Positions 34,865-45,971 of a DNA stretch of 64,000 nt are shown here, in pieces; position 1 is the first letter of the stretch, and the number at the start of each line of letters is the position of its first letter. Location of the stretch: NCBI GenBank assembly GCA_037157565.1, contig JAZHRO010000012.1:59697501-59761500 (forward strand). The letters are read 5' to 3'. The position numbers and the translations under genes are program-made. The notes beneath the pieces are model-generated. The model had not been told where the DNA came from, ran no database searches, and saw nothing but the letters and a program-made list of their open reading frames with translations. This DNA comes from Thalassia testudinum. Its lineage: Eukaryota > Streptophyta > Magnoliopsida > Alismatales > Hydrocharitaceae.

Positions 34865-36842
34865 ATGCACGGGAAACAATCACTTCATCCTGAGCTGTTT
34901 GTTTTGGGATGGGAAACCCGAGGGAGACTTGATCTTGCTAAAGATATGGTCGAACCTAGAGTAGATGAGGTTGAGGACCAACCTTCACCAGATATGATGG
35001 CCATCATCCGGGCCCAAATTAATGCAAACCACCAACTTCAGCGCAGCAGATCCACACTATCATGCAAGCCATACACCGGTTGTAGAACTCGCAGGGGCAA
35101 CCACCACCACCACCTCTGTAGAACCTGCAGGGGCAACCACCACCTGATTCACTACAATTCCAGAACCAACCTAGGTCCCTTCATGACTTTTACGATCTGT
35201 CTGCTATTCGGATCGAACCACATCTTAGGGTCCCCGAAGGGGGAGATAATTTTGAGCTAAAACCTAATGTCCTAAGCTTGATTCAGAGCCACTTCCATGG
35301 GAGCTCAAATGAGGACCCCTTCCAACACCTAGAGGACATTGACCAGATCGCTTGAACTGTGAAACCTAGGAACATCAGCTTAGACATTGTTTTGATTAAG
35401 ATGTTCCCCTTCTCACTAAGAGACAAAGCATCTCACTGGCTTAGAACCCTAGGAAGACCCATTTCCACCTGGGAAGAACTGAGGCATGCTTTTTTGAAGT
35501 TCTTCCCCATAGGAAAGACCAATGCCCTCAGAAGAGTCATTACCACTTTTACACTCCAGGGCGGAGAACAATTCCATGAGGAGTGGGAAAGATTTAATGA
35601 GTTATTAAGGAAATGCCCACACCATGAGGTTCCAAGGTGACAATTGGCCCAGATCTTCTACCACGGTCTGGACAGCAACCTTCGGAACTTTATTGATGCC
35701 TCATGCGGAGGAAACTTTCTAAACAAAGACGAGGAGAGCGCGTTTGATTTCCTCGAATCTATGAGCAAGAACTCACTCAGCAATGCCTCCATGACCCAGT
35801 TTTGTCGATCCAATCAACCCCGTGGTGGGATCTATGAGACGCAAGCAAATTCTGGAATGGTTGACATAGATATTATTGCCAAGAAATTGGATTGAGTTGA
35901 ATTGGTGGATAAGAAGATAGATGAATTGTTGAACCAGACCAAGAACCTGCTATAGACCCTCTCCCTAGCAAAGGGAGCTCACAATGTAGACCTGGTCCAG
36001 CCAATGAGCTAGATGCACTTGGAATAACCCCTAACCATGTTCCAGGGAGGGACCTTTGCTCCTCAACCCCTGATTATTCTCTTCCCTCCCCCTCGGCACC
36101 TTCTATCTTTGAAGATGTCCAGGCTATCCAAGGTTACTCCAAACTTGACCCCTTCTCCAGTTCCTACAACGTCGAATGGCGCAATCACCCAAACTTCGCT
36201 TGGACGAACCAGAAACCGAATTAATTTCAGAACCAGCCCAGGCCAAACCATTAGCCAAACCTACCCTCCTATCAAGGTCCACCGGTTAGACCCCCCCTAT
36301 AATCCGAATAGGGCGGCCCCTCCCCCACAAAACCAAATGGACACCTTGATGAAAATGATGGTTGACATGACCAAAAACACCAGGAGGAAATGGCTTTAGT
36401 GAAGGGACAGTTGAGCTAACTGTTGGATTGTAAACAACAGGGATCCCTTTCTTCTCAGCCACAGTCGAACCCGCGAAACGTAATTAACAGAAGCCCCAAC
36501 TCGCAAGGGTTCCAAGGCAATCCCGGGAAGGCCCATATGGTCCAGCCTGCCCCACAAACACCCCCTGGGTTTGGTGCTTCTTCTTCCTCTTCTTCTCAAG
36601 GATCAACCCATGGTCCCAATGCTTCTATAAATGCGGTGACCTTGAGAAGTGGCATTAAAACCCAGGATCCCAAGTGGTCGACTCCTCCCGTGACCTTACT
36701 CCCTGAGATACCCTACTCTGAAGACGAGTGGGAAACACCCAAGGACCTGGAGACTGACCCAGTTCAAATCCAGACACCGTACCCTGAGGCCTTGGAGAAG
36801 ATGAAGAGAAAGAAAGCGGTTGTGGAAAATGAGGAGCTTTGA
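34865..36842 (+). pseudogene. gag: Athila gag, decayed
   Basis: The capsid-like core is clear between about 35190 and 35900: FELKPNVLSLIQSHFHG, then MFPFSLRDKASHWLRTLGRP and FNELLRKCPHHEVPR. This is the Retrotrans_gag family in its Athila form, which forms the cytoplasmic particle. Downstream, a Gln/Pro/Asn-rich linker leads to SINAVTLRSG (about 36625-36655), an Athila signature between gag and protease. Stops interrupt at about 35353, 35638 and 35893, and the frame changes near 36400. No CCHC knuckle was recognised. The start is uncertain because the first 300 bases are poorly conserved. Confidence 0.8.
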
Positions 36843-37776
36843 AAATTTTCAAGCAGGTCCAGATCAATATCTCGCTTCTTAAAGCAGTCAAGCACATCCC
36901 GACTTATTCTAAGTTCTTAAAGGATGGCTATACGCTGAAGCGTAAGCCACGACCCCAAGCACCTAGGAAGGTTGTGCTCTCAGAGCAAGCTAGTTCTGTG
37001 ATCTCTAGCAACCTTCCTCTCAAACGTATTAACCCGGGAGCACCCTTGATATCTTGTAATATCAGGGACATGACATTTGATAGAGCGCTCCTTGACTTAG
37101 GTGCTTCAATCAATCTGATCCCGATGACCCTGTATCACCAATTTGGATTTGAAGAGTTGACGCCCACACCTGTGACCATCCAATTGGCTGATAGATCTAT
37201 GAAGACCCGAAGGGGGTTGTCGAGGATGTAATTATTTGGGTCAAGGACTTTTACTTCCCAGTCGACTTCTTGGTACTCGACATGGAAGTCCCCGAACAGC
37301 TACAGAACACACCCATAATCCTAGGCAGACCTTTCTTAGCTACGGCTAAAGTGAACATCGACTGTGACACAGGATGCATGGAAATCGCCTTCAAAGACAA
37401 GAAGATGCAGTTGGATATCTTCAGGGCGACCAAGTTTTTCAATTGCGACTGGATTGAGGAGCATGATCTTGTGGAGCCTCTGGTTGAGGAATGCCTCACC
37501 CTTAGTTCTATATCATACCATCAGACCCAACCCTATGACGGCTATTCTGACCCATTCCCGTCTGTGCACGCTGACCTCTATAGAGCTGATTGCCATCAGC
37601 AACCACCGTTCGAGGAGATTGATGCTGATCAACTCCCGCCTTTCCCCTACCCGTCAAGTGTTGTTCCACCCACACCCGAGCTGAAGCCGCTACCCGAAAA
37701 TCTAAAGTACATCTTCCTTGGACCTGACAAGACCTTCCCAGTGATTATCAACGCCCATCTAACCAATAATCAGTAA
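36839..37776 (+). pseudogene. Athila aspartic protease region
   Basis: The active-site motif LLDLGASINLIP is encoded at about 37084-37120, with the catalytic Asp of the DLGA form used by Athila. The continuation VTIQLADRSMK is followed by a frame change near 37225. Homology resumes at 37234 with IILGRPFLATAKVNID (ending near 37360), the typical end of this domain. The enzyme would process the gag-pol polyprotein. The frame changes at about 36840 and 37225 make it non-functional. Confidence 0.8.
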
Positions 37777-38700
37777 CTCAGGTTGACCACGAACCTATCA
37801 GAACATCTGGCAGCCATTGGATGGACCATCTCGGATTTACGAGGAATTAGCCCCACCTATTGCACCCACAAGATCTATCTAGAAGATGGGGCTCTACCTT
37901 CCCACCAGATGCAGAGACGATTAAACCTGAATATGCAGGAGGTCGTTAAGAAGGAAATTATCAAATGGCTTGACGCTGACATCATTTACCCAATCTCCGA
38001 TAGCCCTGGGTGAGCCCCACTCAAGTGGTCCCCAAGAAAGCTGGGCTCATCGTTGTCACCAATGAGCGTGGCGAATCCATCCCCACCCACACCACCACTG
38101 CTTGGCGAGTGTGCATTGACTATAGGAAGCTCAATGAGGCGACCAAGAAAGATCATTTCCCTCTATCATTCATTGACCAGATTCTTGAGCGATTGGTAGG
38201 GCAGAAATATTTTTGCTTCCTGGATAGATACTCAGGATACAACCAAGTCGTAATTGCTCCTGAAGATCATGAGAAGACCACATTCACTTGCCTGTATGGC
38301 ACGTTTGCATTCCGTCGTATGCCATTCGGGTTATGCAATGCACCCGCTACCTTTCAGCATTGCATGCTAACCATCTTTTCAGAGATAGTGGGTGAATACC
38401 TTGAGGTCTTTATGGATGATTTCTCAGTGTTTGGGAACTCATTCGACCATTGTTTGAGCAACTTGGAGAAAATCCTGAAGCGATGTATTGAGGTCAACTT
38501 GGTTTTGAGCTGGGAAAAGAGCCATTTCATGGTTCAAGAAGGGATTGTCCTCAGTCACATCGTATCGCATAGAGGCATTGAGGTGGATCGAGCTAAGGTT
38601 GATTTGATTTCCAAACTTCCCCCACCTAGCTCGGTCTGGCAAATCTGCTCGTTCCTAGGACACGTTGGCTTCTAGAGAAGGTTCATTAAAGACTTCAAAC
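37777..38700 (+). pseudogene. pol: Athila reverse transcriptase, decayed
   Basis: Carries WRVCIDYRKLNEATKKDHFP, then the palm motifs MPFGLCNAPATFQ and FMDDFSVFG (about 38405-38430), whose two Asp residues are present. The domain continues to LPPPSSV and SFLGHVGF, where a TAG (38673-38675) interrupts the usual GFYRRFIKDF region. A stop and frame change occur near 38010. The FMDD signature and this order identify the Athila lineage. Confidence 0.88.
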
Positions 38701-39287
38701 TCTCAAAACCCTTGACCGACCTTCTGGCCAATGACACCCTATTCTACATGACACCTGATTGCCTCCAAGCTTACCACACCCTCAAGGAATCAGTCTTCAC
38801 CGCACTTGTGTTACAACCCCCAGATTGGTCCCAGGATTTTGAAATTACATGTGATGCATTAGACTTTGCCATAGGCACAGTCCTGGGACAGAAAAGAGAA
38901 AAGAAGCCCGTGGTGATCTACTACACGAGCAAGATGTTAAATGAGGTCCAACGGAACTATATGGTCACAGAGACAGAGCTGCTCACCGTAGTCTTTGGAT
39001 TAGAAAAGTTCCGATCATACCTTCTGGGATCCCACGTGACCATTTATACGGACCACTCAGCCATCCGACTTTTGTTGGCCAAAAAGGATGCCAAACCCAG
39101 GCTCATCAGATGGATCCTGCTCTTGCAGGAATTTGACCTGGACATTCGCGACAAAGCCGGGTCCAAGAATGTCGTGGCCGATCACCTGTCTAGACTCCAC
39201 CCAGATCACATTGGGCCCTCCTTGCTCTTGACCGACACCTTTCCTGATGAACAACTTCTGGCTGTGCACGAAAGGAAATTACCCTAG
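38701..39287 (+). pseudogene. Athila RNase H, decayed
   Basis: One open stretch of 191 codons from 38712 contains [59 protein letters not shown] and [11 protein letters not shown]. The first motif has Leu where the family has Ser next to the catalytic Asp. This is the RNase H that removes genomic RNA during reverse transcription. Confidence 0.85.
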
Positions 39288-40487
39288 TATGCCGACTTCG
39301 TCAACTATCTGGTAGTAGGACAGACCCTGCACAGCTGGTCCAGACAGCAACGGGATAAGTTCTTGGCTGAAGCCAAGCATTATTTCTGGGATGATCCCAT
39401 GTTGTTTCGCCTTTGTGCTGACCAAATCATCAGGAGGTGTATTCCGGAGGAAGAAGTCCAAAGTGTGCTATCCTTTTGTCATGACCAAGCTTGTGGTGGC
39501 CACTTTTCAGGAAAGAAAACGGTTGCAACGGTTTTGTAGTTCGGGTTTTACTGGCCTTCCTTATTCAAGGATGCACACAGCTTTGCTAAGACTTGCTCTC
39601 GCTGCTAGACTTTAGGGACCATGACCAGAAAAGACATGATGCCCCTCCAGCCCATTCTGATTGTCGAGATCTTTGACGTTTGGGGCATTGATTTTATGGG
39701 CCCCTTTCCACCATCCAACGACTTTGAGTACATCTTAGTCTCAGTAAACTATGTCTCAAAATGGAGTGAAGCCATCGCCACCTGAAGATGTGATTATAAG
39801 GCTGTCATGGACTTTGTTAAGAAAAACATCTTTTCTCAGTTTGGAATATCGAAGTCCATGATCAATGATGGTGGAAGTCACTTTATTCACGTCCAGTTCC
39901 GTGCCTTACTCAGAAAATACGGGGTTACTCACTGCATTGCCACCCCGTATCATTCGCAAACCAATGGGCAGACTGAGGTCTCCAACAAGAAAATTAAGAA
40001 TATTCTGTAGAAGACTGTGAGACTTGACAGGAAGGATTTGTCCACACGACTGGATGATGCCCTGTGGGCATACAGGACCGCTTATAAGACCCCGATAGGC
40101 TCATCACCTTATCGCCTGGTCTTTGGCAAAGCTTGCCACCTTCCAGTCGAGTTGGAACACCGGGTTACTAGGCTGTTAAGCAATGTAACATGGACTCTAA
40201 GTTAGCTGGTGCGCAGAGGAGCTCCAACTCTCCAAGCTCGAGGAAATTCGTCAGGACGCCTTTGAGAATAGTCTACTTTACAAGGAAAAGATGAAAGCCA
40301 TCCACGACCGACTCATCCATAGAAAGACCTTCGAGCCCAACCAGCAAGTTTGGCTTTTTGACGCTCGACTCAAACTTTTTCCTAGGAAGCTCAGATCCAA
40401 GTGGACAGGAACATATTGGGTGGTTAAACCCTATTCCAATGGGGCGGTTGAAATCGCAATCCGAACATTGGGCACACCTTCACGGTA
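39288..40487 (+). pseudogene. Athila integrase, decayed
   Basis: The zinc-binding start is recognisable (FCHDQACGGHFSGKKT, with later Cys residues), followed by the catalytic core: [22 protein letters not shown] and [12 protein letters not shown] supply the D, D and E. The C-terminal part, [20 protein letters not shown] and [13 protein letters not shown], is typical of Athila and Tat integrases. There are at least five stops and several frame changes. It would insert the DNA copy into chromosomes. Confidence 0.85.
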
Positions 40488-41905
40488 AACGGTCAGAGAT
40501 TGAAGCATTTCCTTACCCAGGTTCCCCCAAAGGAAGTTGTCACCCTCATGAGGGTTGACACGAAGCCTCGCCCAGCTGGAGGCATTAAACTCAATGCTTC
40601 CTGGGAGGCAACCCAAAAGATTTGACTGATCAAGTACATGGCATCACTCAGGTGATTTCTTTTTAAACCCCCTTTGCATCAATTTATTTGTCAATGAAGA
40701 CATTGTCCAACTTAAGCATGGGGGGGCTGGTAATTTGCATGCTCCGAGTTCATTTTATCAGTTTGAATAAAATAAAATAAAATAAAATGAATTTAGGAAG
40801 AACTTAGGCATTAGGAACTTGTCAACAGTGGGAAATAATACAAAAAGAACCTGAACACTCAGACTTTTTAGGCCTTCAGGCTTAATTAGCCCTGGTGTCC
40901 GTTAAAATATGGATTTAGCCTCGAATCCTCCCAACCTTAATGTATTTTAATTCAGCAATAAGATAGGTTGATAAGTATATGACTTATCAACCGGCCCTAT
41001 GACTCGGAGGGACTTTTAGTCTAAGCATCTGCACACATTTTTGCACTGACTCACTTCTCAGAGATTCTAATAGAAATTGGGTAGCTAATAAACCTTCTAA
41101 AGTGGTATGGTTGGCAAGTTGTCGTGGGTGACAGCCCACTGGCCGGTTGTCCAGAGCCCAGCCACGGGACTACTTTCCTCTTATTGCCTTTAGGTAAATC
41201 TAAGATCAGGGAAGCCACCTAATAGAAAAGAAAAGAAAAGAAGAAAAAAGAACAAAATAAGCCGTACTTCACCACACGAGTATAGCTGGCAAGTGGTCGT
41301 GGATAACAGGCTATTAGCCGGTTGTCCAGAGCCCAGCTCACTAAATGCATAAAAAAAAACCCAAAAAACTTAAGGAAGAAGCGAGGAGTAGAGCAATCCG
41401 GGGAGATATACACTGGAAACACCCTTGTGTTAACTCCAAATAAAATAAAAGTAGGAAGAAAGTTACTGATCGGATAGATACACCTTCAGGCAAATACTTC
41501 CTTTTCCAGTCACCTAGGGGAGTAGAAACCCGTAGTCTGTTTGAATTACCGTTGAGTGAGTCTATCACGATCTTCACACCAAGATGATTAGCACTTAGAG
41601 GGAGTTTTGGGTGGGTTGGGTAGCTGTAAAAAGTTACCAACACACTCACAACTCCAAAAATTCAAACAAATGAGAAAAGATGAAAAAGAAAAATATATAT
41701 ATGTATGCCTTAAAGCGAGTATTCAGGCGATTCACATTTTGGCAGACACCCAGGCGCTATTTAGTCTCTGTAGATCAGGCTCTTAGTATATTTCCTCCTA
41801 TTGACAGTTAACAAAATGTCTAAGCAATCAATTCCTAAATTCTGACTGAGAATAATGGCTAGGATGAACCTTGCCAGGGACAAGCAAGGAATGAGCATGG
41901 GGGTA
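40488..41905 (+). other. Athila 3' non-coding region with repeats and purine tracts
   Basis: It contains AATGAAGACATTG at 40693-40705 followed by a G-run (AAGCATGGGGGGG, 40714-40726), an (AAAAT)n run at 40767-40789, a 52-base direct repeat (41110-41161 and 41285-41336) and the purine tract next to the 3' LTR. No envelope-like gene was recognised. Confidence 0.7.
41893..41905 (+). promoter_or_regulatory. Polypurine tract of the Athila element
   Basis: GAGCATGGGGGTA directly precedes the 3' LTR (41906). It resembles the internal tract at 40714-40726. It would prime plus-strand DNA synthesis. Confidence 0.75.
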
Positions 41906-43398
41906 TGATAACTCTACATTTTGTGGTGATAATTCTATCAATCGGGGTTTATCTTAAGGGTAATATGCACAAGTAACACACCATAAATGGGTATGGGAGC
42001 ATTACATGCATCGCACATTGAGATTGCTTATAAATTAATGTTAATGGCTATTTGTACAAGTTCATATTAAAACAGGCCTCAGATGAGCAATTGCACTGCA
42101 TGGATGGATTCAAAACGACGAACAGAGTCCAACGGACTCAAAATTGACCAAATTCGACATCCGGAGCTCCCACAACTGGCCCAACAAGTTCTGACCATTG
42201 ATCTGATGATCAACGACCACAAAGCTGCCATGTGGCACCATCGTCGTGCCCCTCGCCCTGCAGCGTAGCACTACTTCACCGCGCTCAGCAACTTTAAGCC
42301 ATCCGATCCACCGATCAGATGTTGAGACTCCACGACCCACGCTCGCACGAATCTCGCTCGCGTGCCTTCGCGACCCAGCATTAGATCCTAACCGTTGGAT
42401 GTCCATCCAACGGTCGACGCCTCCCCGCGCCTGACTCCGCTTTTGCACAAAGTAACGCACGCAGCGCGTTGACTGACGCCTCACCAGCGAGCAAGGAGCG
42501 CAGGTTCGAGCCACGGCAAGATCCGATTCGCAGTAGGAATGCGTGCGTGTGAAATTCAACCGTCGATGCATGAGCGAACGGTCGAGATAGAGGCTACGTA
42601 GCAGCCGCAGACTCGAGCGATCGCTCACCCGCGTTCGCAAGGTGCGATCCGCAATGCCTCGACCGTTCGATCTTCGATCGGACGATGCACAGCAGGTGCA
42701 CACAGATCGCGAAGAAGAAGAACAACAGGCACTCGCGTGGGACCGGTGGGTAGGGGCCTTCACTGACGTTTTGGGAGGGGTTTTAGCGACGTCCCAGACA
42801 TCGCTAAACCCCTACTTAAATTAGAAACCCCTTCTTTCTATATAAACCCCCTCCAACTACCCATATAAGGGCATTCAATACATGTGCAATTCTTCTACCC
42901 CACTCCTATCTTCCCTTAGCACACTTTGTACTCGTCGGAGTTGACGAGCCATTGACGGAGCCTCCTCCACCGCCGTGGCCGCCTCGCCTTCTCCCCTCTC
43001 TCTCTCTCCATTTAATCTAGCTTTACTTTACTTTTGTTTAAGTATTTAGTTATTGTTGTATCTGTAAAACTCAAGTTGCATGTTAAATGATATTGTTTCT
43101 TATATAGCTAGTCTCTCACTTTTTACCGAGTTTTTCTTATCTTGATTTGCATGAATGCTGTGATTAAAAGACTCTAACCCTACTCTCACTTTCTCTCTTT
43201 CTTACTCTCTTTCCTCTCCCACATTTTCTCGTGCGCAAGCAAAACCCGCCATTTCCGTGACAACTAAGCGACAGAAAAATCTGATTTCACACCTCCCTGT
43301 GTTCGACACTCCGACTCACATCCGTTTCTACATTTAAAATCGATGTTGTAAATGCATGCTATAACGACATTCTTAAACAACCACGTCTCGACACGTCA
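41906..43398 (+). repeat. 3' LTR of the Athila element
   Basis: 1493 bases, collinear with the 5' LTR, with about 40 extra bases near 42197-42240. Many differences from the 5' copy are C/T or G/A. It is followed by TACAC, the right-hand target duplication. Confidence 0.92.
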
Positions 43399-43530
43399 TA
43401 CACCCCTTAAGGTGGAACTGGGTAACCACTTCCTATGCCATTGTGAGATTGCTTAGATACGACAATCGGATCATCCACCCACAAAGTAAGCCTGATCGTT
43501 ACTTGAGTTGGATACTCCGTATCTCAGGGC
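43399..43530 (+). mobile_element. Tat-type LTR fragment, right part, with possible primer site
   Basis: Continues the LTR interrupted at 32252. Near 43520-43537 the sequence reads ATCTCAGGGCGCCGATCA, where the GGCGCCG core resembles the Tat primer site (usual form TGGCGCCGTCTGTGGG), so the LTR may end near 43526. The gag that follows about 70 bases later supports this. Confidence 0.5.
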
Positions 43531-43599
43531 GCCGATCAATGGTGTTGTTTATAGGAAACAATTGTCGGTTGATAACATTTCCTACTTCTCAAGGTCCTC

Positions 43600-44800
43600 C
43601 CATTGGCTCTCACAACTTGCAACTCCTCCCCCATTGGCCTCGAGAAAGCGTCGAATTGGGTCGAGTCGAGTCTGTCAGTGTCCAAGAGACGCCCCCCACT
43701 GACCGAGCCAAACAAGGAGAAGCAGGAAGTCCTCATTCAGCTACCAGAGGACCATGAGCATGACCCCCTCCCTAAGCTACAGGTGAGGGAAGAGCAGTTT
43801 CGAGCTAAATTTGTTGCTCTCAGGGCTGAGGAAATCTCAATCATAGAGAAGCTCCTAGAGATTAGGCAGATTTAGGAGCTCAACCTACCCCTGCAGGGGG
43901 AGACCCGTCAACCTAGCCTTGACGATGAGCAACTAAGGTGGCATCGCGCAGTAGAGGACGAAAATGCCCGTTTACGTAAATAGCTCGAGAAGCTAAAATG
44001 AGAGCTTAGTAGCCAGTGAGGGGAAGTCCCTCCTGACCCACTGAAGACTTCTTGCCCACCATCCTTAGAGGAGGTCTCGGGGGCTCAACCCCTCGCAACC
44101 GGTAGCGGGGGATCGATCCCTGAGATCATTCGCCAGGTTACGAGGGCTATGAGGGGCATACGTCCCTGGGCCTACACCACCACCTACCCCTTCACTGAGG
44201 AGGTGATGACAGCCCCCCTACCCGAGAGATTCAAGCAGCTTGTCATGGCCCCATATAATGGGACGACGGATCCCAACAGCTTCTTTGGGAGTTACCGCTA
44301 GATGATGCTGGCGCACGGTTGCCCCGACGGAGTGCTCTGTAGAATATTCCTGTCCTATCTATCCGGCATGGCCCATGAGTGGTTCAACAAACTGCTGGCC
44401 GAACAGATCGCCTGCTTCCAGGAACTGGCCAACAAGTTCTGCCAGTACTTTGCCGGATAGCAGAGGGTCAGAGGCAACCTCGAAAGGCTATCAGAAGTTC
44501 AGTAGCGGAAGAGAGTCCTTCCGGTCATACCTAGATTGGTTTAAAGTCCAATACTTCAAGTGTAAGTGGCCTCATGATGCCATCGCCATCCAACACTTCA
44601 AGTCAGGACTCCTGACTCAGAGGTTTTGATATGACATCGATGACTTCCCACCTAAAGACATGGCGGAACTCTGGGACCGAGCCATGAGGTTCCCGGAGCA
44701 AGATGACTCTTTCCGCTCCTGCAACTGGCTGTAGGAGGGATCCGAGGACGATGCTAGCCTGGCCCGAGAGAGGCAAGTCCTAGGCAAGTCACCCCCCCCC
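43600..44800 (+). pseudogene. gag: Tat-lineage gag, decayed fragment
   Basis: The recognisable core is PFTEEVMTAPLPERFKQL, followed by YNGTTDPNSFFGSY, LSYLSGMAHEWFNKL and CQYFAG, the pattern of Tat-type Ty3 gag in plants. It continues in a second frame with FRSYLDWFKVQYFKC and IQHFKSGLLTQRF. A charged helical region precedes it (about 43750-44010; REEQFRAKFVALRAEE). Several in-frame stops and a frame change near 44480 show it is dead. It ends near a run of about 11 C residues (about 44800), where a different retroelement begins, so no Tat pol is attached. Confidence 0.78.
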
Positions 44801-44805
44801 CCAAA

Positions 44806-45175
44806 CGGGCCTCGAGGATCTTAGATTTTTATTTAACAAATTTTCTAAGTTTTATAGGGATTCAAAGAAAGAGAAGAAGGAAAAGAAGAAGGACAAGGAA
44901 AGTCCAACTCGTTGCTATCATTGTAACAAGAAGGGGCATATTAGACCTGAATGCCCTCTTCTAAAGAAAGAAAAGAAGAAGGAGAAGGAGAATATGTACA
45001 AGAAGAAAGCATTCCAAGCTACTTGGGATGATTCAACCTTAGAAGAGGAAGAAGAAGATCCCAAAGAGAAGAATAAAGTCGCTTGCATGGGCTTCATGGT
45101 CATCGCAAGTGATAGTGATGATGATGACAACAAGGAGGTAAATTCTGAATTAGAAAATCTTCGACAACAAGGATG
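44806..45175 (+). pseudogene. Copia-type gag nucleocapsid fragment
   Basis: A lysine/glutamate-rich stretch surrounds a CCHC zinc knuckle, CYHCNKKGHIRPECP (about 44911-44955), with all four metal ligands present. It is followed by KKKAFQATWDD and an acidic tail ending SDSDDDDNKEV. This arrangement is typical of the gag end of plant Ty1/copia elements and differs from the neighbouring Ty3 pieces. Only about 120 codons remain, and no copia protease or integrase follows. The fragment is open throughout. Confidence 0.7.
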
Positions 45176-45971
45176 AAGATGCTCGTGTGCGAAATCTTCG
45201 ACATCTGGGGGATTGACTTCATGAGCCTCTTCCCAAAATCCGATGGTTTCAAATACATTCTCCTAGGCGTGGACTACGTGTCCAAATGGATCGAAGCCAT
45301 CCCACCCCGAACCAATGATCATAAGGTTGTGATTAAATTCATTCATCAGCACATCTTCTCTCGATTCGGTATTCCGTAGGCCATCATCTCTGATGGAGGG
45401 ACCCACTTCGCGAATGTTCACTTCCAGTCCTTGATGAAAAAGTACGAGGTGTCACAACGTATCTCGAACCCTTATCGCCCCCAGACTAATGGATTGGTTG
45501 AACTGTCAAATAGGAAGATCAAGAAGATCCTTCAAGTCACTGTTCGGCCTAACAGAAAAGATTGGTCTACCCGCTTTCCGAAAGCCTTGTGGGCCTATAA
45601 GACTGCCCATAAGACCCAGTCAGGCATGTCTCCCTTTAAACTCGTGTATGGGAAGGCATGTCACCTCCTCGTAGAAATGGAGCATAAAGCCTACTGAGTA
45701 GTATGAAAGTGCAATCTAGATCTTGTGAAGGCTGGAATCCAACGCTGGTTGCAACTAAGCAAGATCGAGGAACTATGCAATGACGCGTACGAGAATTCAT
45801 GAATCTACAAAAAGTGGGTGAAAGCCTTTCATGACAAGCACATATCATGAAAATCCTTCCATCCTAGTCAGAAAGTGCTACTCTTTGATGCTAAACTCAA
45901 GCTCTTCCCAAGCAAACTCATATTTAAATGGATTGGATCATTTCTGGTAAGACAAGTATTCGAAAATGGAG
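45176..45971 (+). pseudogene. Second Athila-type integrase fragment, left part
   Basis: Starts abruptly inside the catalytic core with [11 protein letters not shown], then [27 protein letters not shown] and [13 protein letters not shown], so the D, D and E residues are present. It continues with [20 protein letters not shown] and [15 protein letters not shown], and reaches FPSKLIFKWIGSF and FENG, where the LTR-2 solo LTR breaks it. The rest resumes at 48581. There are about five stops. It is clearly related to, but diverged from, the integrase at 39288-40487. Confidence 0.85.

Larger units (their letters stand above)
32253..43398 (+). mobile_element. Athila-type Ty3 retrotransposon, complete but decayed
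   Basis: Two direct LTRs (32253-33724 and 41906-43398) begin TGATAACTC and end CACGT(T/C)A. Flanks are TACAT and TACAC, a 5-bp duplication with one mismatch. An Asp-tRNA-type primer site follows the 5' LTR and a purine tract precedes the 3' LTR. The interior encodes, in order, gag, protease, reverse transcriptase, RNase H and integrase, spread over all three frames with many stops. After pol there are about 1.4 kb of non-coding sequence; no envelope-like gene was seen. Over the first 230 bases the LTRs differ at roughly 7% of positions, so the insertion is old. It sits in a Tat-type LTR. Confidence 0.92.

Noticed and set aside
44796..44812. Run of about 11 C residues as a frameshift site
   Set aside because: It lies at the junction between Tat and copia fragments in dead sequence, so it is more likely a recombination scar or a sequencing-length uncertainty.
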